7,592 nt of DNA from Sphingomicrobium sp. (GTDB lineage: Bacteria > Pseudomonadota > Alphaproteobacteria > Sphingomonadales > Sphingomonadaceae), in the NCBI GenBank assembly GCA_030146725.1, contig JASLBJ010000246.1, positions 1 to 7,592 on the forward strand. The letters run 5' to 3'. Below, in pieces: positions 1-4,904 of this stretch; positions within the stretch are counted from its first letter, which is position 1, and the number at the start of each line of letters is the position of its first letter. The translations under genes and the position numbers were made by a program. Under the pieces are notes generated by a model. It saw nothing but the letters and a program-made list of their open reading frames with translations. It had not been told where the DNA came from and searched no databases.

Positions 1-41
1 AGAACAGGCGGATCCTGGGGCTGACACAATGACGGGCGAAC

Positions 42-48
42 AGGGGGG
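42..48 (+). promoter_or_regulatory. Ribosome binding site favouring the MFS start at 59
   Basis: The purine run AGGGGGG lies 10 nt before the ATG at 59 and matches AGGAGG at most positions. The upstream in-frame ATG at 29 has only a weak TGGG-type run before it. The family similarity (NupG N-terminus) also begins just after residue 5 of the shorter form, so I prefer the start at 59. Confidence 0.4.
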
Positions 49-58
49 CGTAACGACC

Positions 59-1273
59 ATGGACATGACCACGCGGGCGCGGCTGTCGCTCATGATGTTC
101 CTGCAATATTTCGTGTGGGGCGCGTGGTTCGTGCCGTTCGCGACCTATCTGACCCGCAACGGGCTGCAGGACTCGGTCGGTACGATCTACTCGGCGCAGG
201 GCTGGGCGGCGATCGCCGCGCCGTTGTTCGTCGGCGCGATCGCCGACCGCTATTTTGCGGCGGAAAAGGTGATGGGCATCCTCCATCTGTTCGCCGGCGC
301 TTTGCTGTTCCTGCTGTCGAGTGTCGGGGCCGACGCAGGCACGATGTTCATGGCGACGCTCGGCGTCCTGCTCGCCTACATGCCGACGATCGCGCTCTCC
401 AACACCGTCGCGCTCAACGCGGTAACCGACACCGAGAAGGAGTTCCCGGCGCTGCGCGTGTTCGGCACCGTGGGCTGGATCGTCTCGGGCCTGATCGTCG
501 GCTTCGTGCTTCCAGGCGAAGCCGAGCGCACGGCCCAGCCACTGCAACTCGCGGCGTTCGTGTCGATCCTGTACGGGCTCTACTCGTTCACCTTGCCCAC
601 GACACCCCCGCGCGCCGGCCAGGGCAAGGCCTCCATTGCAACTCTGCTCGGCCTCGACGCGATCCGACACGCAGACCGCAGTTTCTGGACGCTGATCATC
701 TGCTCGATGCTGATGATGATCCCCTTCTCCTTCTACAACGTTTACGCGAACCCGTTCCTCGATGACATCGGGATGGACAATCCGGCCGCGGTGCAGACCC
801 TCGGCCAGGTGTCCGAAGTCGGCTTCCTGCTGCTGCTGCCGCTGTTCTTCCGCTTCGTAGGGATCAAGGGCGTGCTGTTCATCGGCATGGCTGCCTGGGC
901 GCTGCGCTATGTACTGTTTGCCAACGGCTTCAACGCCGACGGCCCGATCCAGCCGATGATCTACCTTGGCCTTGCTTTGCACGGCGTCGGTTTCGACTTC
1001 GTGTTCGTCGCCGCGACAATCTGGGTCGGCAAGCATTTCGCCGCCGAGGCGAGCAGCCGCGCGCAGTCGTTCCTCGCGCTGATGACCTGGGGCGTCGGCT
1101 ATCTGATCGGCAGCAACATCGCCAATGCGGTGCAGATCAGCGCAGGCGCGGGGGCCGCGACCGACTGGAACAGCTTCTGGCTGCTCCCCGCGGGCTTTGC
1201 GGCGGTCACCGCGCTGATCTTCCTGGTCGCCTTCCGCGATACCAAGGACAAGGTCGAGCCGGCTGCGGCGTAG
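59..1273 (+). CDS. NupG-like MFS permease (nucleoside:H+ symporter family)
   Basis: This is a 404-residue inner-membrane transporter with about 12 hydrophobic segments and almost no soluble domain, the size of E. coli NupG and XapB. Family marks seen are an N-terminal segment containing FLQYFVWGAWFVPFATYL, a loop-2/3 motif around GAIADRYFAAEKVMG, the mid-loop LLGLDAI, QVSEVGFLLLLPLFF, and the GVGFDFVFVAATIWV segment; each resembles the corresponding NupG segment. By family it is a proton-driven symporter. E. coli members move nucleosides, but relatives beside Gfo/Idh and ThuA genes probably carry sugars or oxidised sugars, so the substrate is open. An alternative start is ATG at 29, which would overlap a possible upstream TGA as ATGA. 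The gene ends 3 bp from the convergent ThuA-like gene with no terminator between. The fold and family are secure; the cargo is not. Confidence 0.9.
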   Translation: MDMTTRARLSLMMFLQYFVWGAWFVPFATYLTRNGLQDSVGTIYSAQGWAAIAAPLFVGAIADRYFAAEKVMGILHLFAGALLFLLSSVGADAGTMFMATLGVLLAYMPTIALSNTVALNAVTDTEKEFPALRVFGTVGWIVSGLIVGFVLPGEAERTAQPLQLAAFVSILYGLYSFTLPTTPPRAGQGKASIATLLGLDAIRHADRSFWTLIICSMLMMIPFSFYNVYANPFLDDIGMDNPAAVQTLGQVSEVGFLLLLPLFFRFVGIKGVLFIGMAAWALRYVLFANGFNADGPIQPMIYLGLALHGVGFDFVFVAATIWVGKHFAAEASSRAQSFLALMTWGVGYLIGSNIANAVQISAGAGAATDWNSFWLLPAGFAAVTALIFLVAFRDTKDKVEPAAA

Positions 1274-1280
1274 CGGCTAC
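1270..1280. repeat. 11-bp palindrome holding both convergent stop codons
   Basis: GTAGC-G-GCTAC is a perfect inverted repeat with a 1-nt centre. Its left arm contains the TAG of the MFS gene (1271-1273) and its right arm the TAG of the ThuA-like gene on the other strand (1277-1279). The stem is too short and the loop too tight for an intrinsic terminator, and no T-run follows on either strand. It may be coincidental. Confidence 0.4.
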
Positions 1281-2035
1281 TTGCGCTTCAGCACCCAGTT
1301 CAGCCCACCCGAGACGTGGCGGAGAAAGTAGGGTTCGCTATAGCTCTCTTCGGTGTGACCCATCGCGGTGTAGAACACGCGTCCGCCCTCGAAATTGTGC
1401 GACCATGAGACCGGGTTCGGATTGACGTCCTTCGCGCCGATCGATTGCGGGTCGAGCGTGACGAGCAGGTTCGCCTCGGCGTTATAGTCGTCGAAGTAGT
1501 ACCACTCGTCGTTGCGCGTGATCGTCGCCGGAAGACCGACCGTCGAACGGTGCTTCCGATCGATAACCTTGACCGTCCCCTTGGGCGTACCCTCGGGATG
1601 ACTCGCGAAATGGCCGCCGATCAGCCGCTGGTACCACGGCCAGTGATAGTGCGAATCGGATGCGGCATGGATCCCGACGACTCCGCCACCGCGCCGCACG
1701 AACGCCTGTAACGCCGAGCGCCGCGCCCCCTGGAACCACTCCGACTCGGGCTTCTTGGGATCGGTGCTGGTGCTGAGGAAGATAATCGCATCGAATTCCT
1801 TCAGCCGCTCGGGAGTGAAGACCGCCGGATCCTCGCTCGGCACCATCGCGATCCCCTCACGCGTACCAAGCGTGCGCAGCGCCGCAACTCCGGGCTCGAT
1901 CGAGGCATGGCGATAGCCGGTCGAATGCGAGAACAGCAGCACGCGTTTATCCGCAGTGGCCGCACCGGCCGGTGCGGCCGCAAAGGCTGCCGTCGACGCC
2001 GCAAGGATGCTCAGCCGGCGCAATTTCCCGATCAT
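1277..2035 (-). CDS. Exported ThuA-like domain protein
   Basis: This encodes 252 residues. Residues 1-25 form a Sec-type signal peptide: basic MIGKLRR, a hydrophobic Ala-rich core, and a likely cut near AGA/AT. The mature part is one ThuA-like domain (class I glutamine amidotransferase-like fold). It opens with the strand KRVLLFSHSTGYRH, continues through FDAIIFLSTS and GGGVVGIHAASDSHY, and ends with the motif PVSWSHNFEGGRVFYTAMGH. ThuA of Sinorhizobium acts with ThuB in trehalose and other disaccharide use through 3-keto intermediates, so a role in 3-keto-sugar processing is plausible; the chemistry of exported members is poorly defined. I chose the ATG at 2033-2035 because GGGAG lies 5 nt before it. 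The ATG at 2045-2047 overlaps that site and lacks its own. The gene is divergent from the dehydrogenase operon and convergent with the MFS gene. Confidence 0.9.
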   Translation of the reverse strand: MIGKLRRLSILAASTAAFAAAPAGAATADKRVLLFSHSTGYRHASIEPGVAALRTLGTREGIAMVPSEDPAVFTPERLKEFDAIIFLSTSTDPKKPESEWFQGARRSALQAFVRRGGGVVGIHAASDSHYHWPWYQRLIGGHFASHPEGTPKGTVKVIDRKHRSTVGLPATITRNDEWYYFDDYNAEANLLVTLDPQSIGAKDVNPNPVSWSHNFEGGRVFYTAMGHTEESYSEPYFLRHVSGGLNWVLKRK

Positions 2036-2040
2036 ACCAA

Positions 2041-2045
2041 CTCCC
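2041..2045 (-). promoter_or_regulatory. Ribosome binding site of the ThuA-like gene
   Basis: On the minus strand GGGAG lies 5 nt before the ATG at 2033-2035. It overlaps the in-frame ATG at 2045-2047, so that outer ATG is the less likely start. This changes the protein by four residues (MGVG). Confidence 0.5.
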
Positions 2046-2122
2046 ATGGTTCAAAACTCTATCGCGCCACTTAAGCGCATGAATTGCAACCGGAAATCAG
2101 ATCGCATCGCGACTGGTCCGGC

Positions 2123-2148
2123 TGGACAGCGCACTTTATCCCGATTAT
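2123..2148 (+). promoter_or_regulatory. Weak sigma-70-like promoter candidate for the dehydrogenase operon
   Basis: TGGACA (2123-2128) differs from TTGACA at one position. An AT-rich GATTAT (2143-2148) follows after 14 nt, shorter than the usual 16-18 nt, and matches TATAAT at four of six positions. It lies in the AT-richer part of the divergent intergenic region and directly abuts the operator-like palindrome. The placement fits a repressible promoter, but the match is weak and the real promoter could be elsewhere between 2036 and 2170. I found no clear promoter for the divergent ThuA-like gene. Confidence 0.25.
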
Positions 2149-2161
2149 GGGAGCGCTAACA
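2148..2161. promoter_or_regulatory. LacI-family-type operator candidate
   Basis: TGGGAGCGCTAACA matches the perfect palindrome TGTTAGCGCTAACA at 12 of 14 positions; the two differences are the third and fourth bases of the left arm. A central CG step inside AGCGCT, flanked by TG/CA ends, is typical of LacI-family operators, including those of sugar regulons in alphaproteobacteria. It sits 20 bp before the start of the operon and next to the candidate -10, where binding would block transcription. No LacI-type regulator gene is visible in the window. The identity of the regulator and of the inducer is unknown. Confidence 0.5.
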
Positions 2162-2169
2162 AGAGACGC

Positions 2170-2177
2170 GGGAGGGG
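2170..2177 (+). promoter_or_regulatory. Strong ribosome binding site before a TTG start
   Basis: GGGAGGGG contains GGAGG (2171-2175) with 5 nt to TTG at 2181. The spacing and strength, together with the twin-arginine motif encoded just after the TTG, decide the start of the small-subunit gene. The first ATG in frame (2226) has no comparable site and would delete the RR pair. Confidence 0.65.
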
Positions 2178-2180
2178 CAC

Positions 2181-2741
2181 TTGTTTTCAACGGACGATCT
2201 GCCGGTGCTCGACCGCCGTGCCCTCATGCGCAACGCGATCCTGCTCGTCGGCGGAAGCCTTGCCGCAGCCTCGCCTGCCGCAGCACTGGCCCGGCCTGCC
2301 AAACGCGCTGCGCGCACCAAGCCTGCGCGCTTCTTCACGCCCGCGCAGATGGCTGCGGTCACCCAGGTCATCGACATCATGGTCCCGCGCACCGACACGC
2401 CCGGTGCCAAGGATGCCGGCGTGCCGAAAACGCTCGACTCGCTGATGATCACCTGGGCCTCGGCAGAGCGGCAGACGCAGTTCCGCGCGATGGCCGACAG
2501 CTTCGTCGCATCGAAGCTGCTGTCGCAGCCCGCAGCACAGCGCATCGAGCTGGTGCGCGCAATCGACGCCGAAAAGCTCAAAGCCTGGGACCCCGCGTAC
2601 GTAAAGTTCAAGGACCTCGTCCTGACGCTTTACTATCTTTCGGAAATGGGCGCGACCAAGGAGCTCCGCTACGAGCTCATCCCCGGCAAGTTCGAGCCCT
2701 GGACCGAGATTGCGGACGACGCCCGCGCCTGGGCCGTTTGA
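2181..2741 (+). CDS. Tat-exported gluconate 2-dehydrogenase subunit 3-family small subunit
   Basis: This 186-residue protein starts at TTG. Residues 11-37 are a twin-arginine signal: DRRALMRN, then a hydrophobic stretch ILLVGGSLAAASPAAALA ending in an AxA cleavage site. The mature part matches the small-subunit family of periplasmic FAD sugar dehydrogenases (gluconate 2-dehydrogenase subunit 3): FFTPAQMAAVTQVIDIMVPR near residues 51-70, a TPGAKDAGVP loop, and a helical C-terminal half with YVKFKDLVLTLYYLSEMG. In the related glucose, fructose and glucoside 3-dehydrogenases this subunit binds the catalytic subunit and supplies the Tat signal for both. That fits here, because the next gene, 10 bp on, has no signal of its own. 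Its stop codon overlaps the ribosome binding site of that gene, which suggests coupled translation. The family call is firm; the substrate is not known. Confidence 0.88.
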   Translation: MFSTDDLPVLDRRALMRNAILLVGGSLAAASPAAALARPAKRAARTKPARFFTPAQMAAVTQVIDIMVPRTDTPGAKDAGVPKTLDSLMITWASAERQTQFRAMADSFVASKLLSQPAAQRIELVRAIDAEKLKAWDPAYVKFKDLVLTLYYLSEMGATKELRYELIPGKFEPWTEIADDARAWAV

Positions 2742-2751
2742 GGAATTATCG

Positions 2752-4437
2752 ATGTTCGACGCAATCGTAGTTGGCTCAGGAATGAGCGGCGGCTGGGCAG
2801 CCAAGGAACTCACCGAGCGGGGCCTCAAGACCCTGGTGATCGAGCGCGGCCAGCACATCGAGCATGGCGCCGACTACAAGGATTCGCTCTCCCCATGGGA
2901 GCTCGAGAATTACGGGATGGTGCCCGAAGAGGAAGCTGACGAGCATTACGCGATTCAAAAGCAGTGCTACGCATTCTCGACTGCTAACCAGCATTTCTGG
3001 GTCAAGGACAGCGAGCACCCGTATTCGGTTGCCGAGGGCAAGCCATTCATGTGGATCCGTGGCTACCATCTTGGCGGCCGCTCGCTGATGTGGGCGCGGC
3101 AGTCGTACCGCCTGTCGCCGCTCGACTTTGAGTCGAACCGTCTTGACGGGCACGGCTCGGACTGGCCGATCCGCTACGAGGACATGGCGCCGTGGTACGA
3201 CCATGTCGAAACCTTTGCCGGGATTAGCGGATCGAAAGAAAATCTGCCCCAGCTTCCGGACGGCAAGTTCCTGCCGCCGATGGAACTGACCGGCGCCGAA
3301 AAGGACTTCAAGCAGAAGCTCGAGGCGACTTGGCCGACGCGCAAACTGATCATCGGCCGCTGCGCGCATCTGACCGAAGCCCAACCGCAGCATGAGGAGC
3401 TTGGCCGCATCACCTGCCAGTACCGCTCCCTGTGCGAGCGCGGCTGTTCCTACGGCTCCTATTTCTCGAGCCTCAGCGCGACGCTGCCCGCTGCCGAGCG
3501 CACCAACAACATGACGATCGTCACCGACGCGATCGTCCACAGCGTCATCTACGATCCCAAGACCGGCAAGGCGTCGGGCGTGCGCGTGATCGACGCCAAG
3601 ACCAAGCAGGGCCGCACCTACGAGGCCAAGGTCGTGTTCCTGTGCGCATCGGCGATTCCGACCGCGCAGATCATGCTCAACTCCCAGTCCGAGGCCTTCC
3701 CTAACGGCATCGCCAACAAGTCGGACGCGGTCGGCCGCTACCTGATGGACCACATCAGCGGCATTGGCGCCGGCGGCGTCTATCCGGGGTTCGAGGCGCG
3801 CTACCATCGCGGCCGCCGTCCCAACGGCTTCTACATCCCGCGCTACCGCAACGTCACCGAGCCGACCGACGAATTCGTCCGCGGCTTCGGCTTCCAGGGG
3901 GGCGTTATGCGCGATTCCTGGCGCCGCGGCGTGCACAAGCCCGGCGTCGGCGCCGAGTATAAGGCGAGCCTGCGCGCTCCCGGTCCGTGGCGCGTCGGGG
4001 TCGGCGGCTTCGGCGAGATGCTTCCGCGCGCCGACAACCGCGTCACGCTTCACCCGAGCAAGATCGACCAATGGGGCATGCCGCTGGTCCACATCGACTG
4101 CTCGCTCGGCGACAACGACAAGAAGATGATCACCCGCATCCGCGCCGACGCAAAGGAGATTCTCGAGCGCGCCGGCTGCACCGACATCCACGTCGGCGAG
4201 CATTACGGCGGCCTTGGACTCGGTATCCACGAAATGGGCACCGCGCACATGGGCAAGGACCCGACCAAATCGGTGCTCAACCAGTACAACCAGTCCCATG
4301 ACGTGCCCAATTTGTTCGTCACCGACGGCGCCTGCATGGCCTCGGGGGGGTGCCAGAACCCGTCGCTCAGCTACATGGCGATGTCCGCTCGCGGAGCGCA
4401 TTTCGCGGCCGAGTTCCTCAAGGCCGGCCGGATCTAG
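2752..4437 (+). CDS. GMC-family FAD/[3Fe-4S] sugar dehydrogenase, catalytic subunit (glucoside 3-dehydrogenase-like)
   Basis: This 561-residue flavoprotein begins directly with the FAD Rossmann motif: G8-S-G10-M-S-G13 and, at the end of the second strand, E31. Further GMC marks are GGRSLMWARQSYRLSP from residue 108 and a C-terminal domain with H493 (in IHEMGTAHMG) and N536 (in GGCQNPSLSYMA). These two are 43 residues apart, the usual spacing of the GMC catalytic His/Asn pair. C222, C228 and C232 form C-X5-C-X3-C, as in the [3Fe-4S] loop of Burkholderia FAD-glucose dehydrogenase. The protein should oxidise a sugar or glycoside hydroxyl in the periplasm and pass electrons from FAD through the cluster to a partner. 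It has no signal peptide and would ride out with the Tat small subunit encoded upstream. I chose ATG 2752 (GAGGA at 2740-2744) because a start at 2710 would lie within the previous gene. ThuA-like and Gfo/Idh neighbours favour 3-oxidation of glycosides, but glucose- or fructose-dehydrogenase activity is not excluded. Confidence 0.88.
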   Translation: MFDAIVVGSGMSGGWAAKELTERGLKTLVIERGQHIEHGADYKDSLSPWELENYGMVPEEEADEHYAIQKQCYAFSTANQHFWVKDSEHPYSVAEGKPFMWIRGYHLGGRSLMWARQSYRLSPLDFESNRLDGHGSDWPIRYEDMAPWYDHVETFAGISGSKENLPQLPDGKFLPPMELTGAEKDFKQKLEATWPTRKLIIGRCAHLTEAQPQHEELGRITCQYRSLCERGCSYGSYFSSLSATLPAAERTNNMTIVTDAIVHSVIYDPKTGKASGVRVIDAKTKQGRTYEAKVVFLCASAIPTAQIMLNSQSEAFPNGIANKSDAVGRYLMDHISGIGAGGVYPGFEARYHRGRRPNGFYIPRYRNVTEPTDEFVRGFGFQGGVMRDSWRRGVHKPGVGAEYKASLRAPGPWRVGVGGFGEMLPRADNRVTLHPSKIDQWGMPLVHIDCSLGDNDKKMITRIRADAKEILERAGCTDIHVGEHYGGLGLGIHEMGTAHMGKDPTKSVLNQYNQSHDVPNLFVTDGACMASGGCQNPSLSYMAMSARGAHFAAEFLKAGRI

Positions 4438-4442
4438 ATCGT

Positions 4443-4448
4443 AAGGAG
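4443..4448 (+). promoter_or_regulatory. Ribosome binding site of the pseudoazurin gene
   Basis: AAGGAG lies 6 nt before ATG 4455, in the 17-bp gap after the GMC stop codon. It is the cleanest Shine-Dalgarno sequence in the operon and fits high expression of a diffusible electron carrier. It also rules out the longer in-frame reading that would start at 4350 within the GMC gene. Confidence 0.6.
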
Positions 4449-4454
4449 ACCTCA

Positions 4455-4901
4455 ATGACCTTCGCACTAAAGGCCGGCCTGCTGCTTGCCGGCATGACCC
4501 TCGCCGTCACTCCCGCCGCTGCTCGCGAGCATCAGGTCAAGATGCTCAACAAGGGCGGCGACGGCAGCCTGATGGTGTTCGAGCCGGCCTTCATCAAGGC
4601 GGCGCCCGGCGACACGGTCAAGTTCCTGGCGACCAACAAGGGTCATAACGCCGAGACGATCGCCGGCATGCAGCCCGCGGGCACGCCCACCTTCAAGGGC
4701 AAGCTCAACGAGGAAATCGTCGTCAAGCTGAGCAAGCCGGGCGTCTACGGCTACAAGTGCCTGCCGCATCTTGGCATGGGCATGGTGGGCGTGATCCAGG
4801 TCGGCAGCGCGACCAACAAGGGTCAGGCGGTTGCCGCCGCGGCGAAGCTTCCAGGCCTCGGCAAGAAGCGCATGATCGAACTGCTCGCCAAGGTTCGCTA
4901 G
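4455..4901 (+). CDS. Pseudoazurin (periplasmic blue-copper electron carrier)
   Basis: This encodes 148 residues. Residues 1-23 are a Sec signal ending PAAA, and the mature chain begins REHQVKMLNKGGDG. It is a single cupredoxin domain of normal pseudoazurin length with the typical blocks VFEPAFIKAAPGDTVKF and KGHNAETI. All four type 1 copper ligands are present: H64, C102, H105 and M110, the last three in KCLPHLGMGM, identical in spacing to known pseudoazurins. The C-terminal helices (KLPGLGKKRMIELLAKVR) are also family-typical. Pseudoazurins shuttle single electrons between periplasmic redox proteins and are best known as donors to denitrification enzymes. Here the gene lies between two dehydrogenase genes and occupies the place where related operons have a cytochrome c subunit. 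It is therefore a good candidate acceptor for the GMC enzyme, the quinoprotein, or both. The stop is TAG; the next gene starts 3 nt later in the same frame. Confidence 0.93.
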   Translation: MTFALKAGLLLAGMTLAVTPAAAREHQVKMLNKGGDGSLMVFEPAFIKAAPGDTVKFLATNKGHNAETIAGMQPAGTPTFKGKLNEEIVVKLSKPGVYGYKCLPHLGMGMVGVIQVGSATNKGQAVAAAAKLPGLGKKRMIELLAKVR

Positions 4902-4904
4902 ACC

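Noticed and set aside
1..32. Possible tail of an upstream gene: one frame reads NRRILGLTQ then TGA at 30-32 (ATGA overlap with ATG 29); another ends at TGA 22-24.
   Set aside because: Only seven to nine codons are visible and none matches a family I recognise, so no gene can be claimed.
2066..2085. CTTAAG-centred imperfect palindrome in the divergent intergenic region.
   Set aside because: The symmetry does not extend beyond the six central bases in register, so it is not convincing as an operator.
2156..2858. Minus-strand open frames opposite the small-subunit gene and the intergenic region.
   Set aside because: They have no recognisable domains, no ribosome binding site, and overlap a gene with a clear Tat signal and family match.
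4431..4440. 10-bp palindrome GATCTAGATC over the stop codon of the GMC gene.
   Set aside because: It is short, has no loop or T-run, lies inside an operon and is probably chance.
4350..4454. N-terminal extension of pseudoazurin within the end of the GMC gene.
   Set aside because: The ATG at 4455 has an ideal AAGGAG site and begins a proper signal peptide; the extension is an out-of-frame reading of GMC codons.
2776..4467. Long open frame on the minus strand opposite the GMC gene, 563 codons.
   Set aside because: It is the codon-biased shadow of a well-supported gene; the translation is low in complexity and matches no family.
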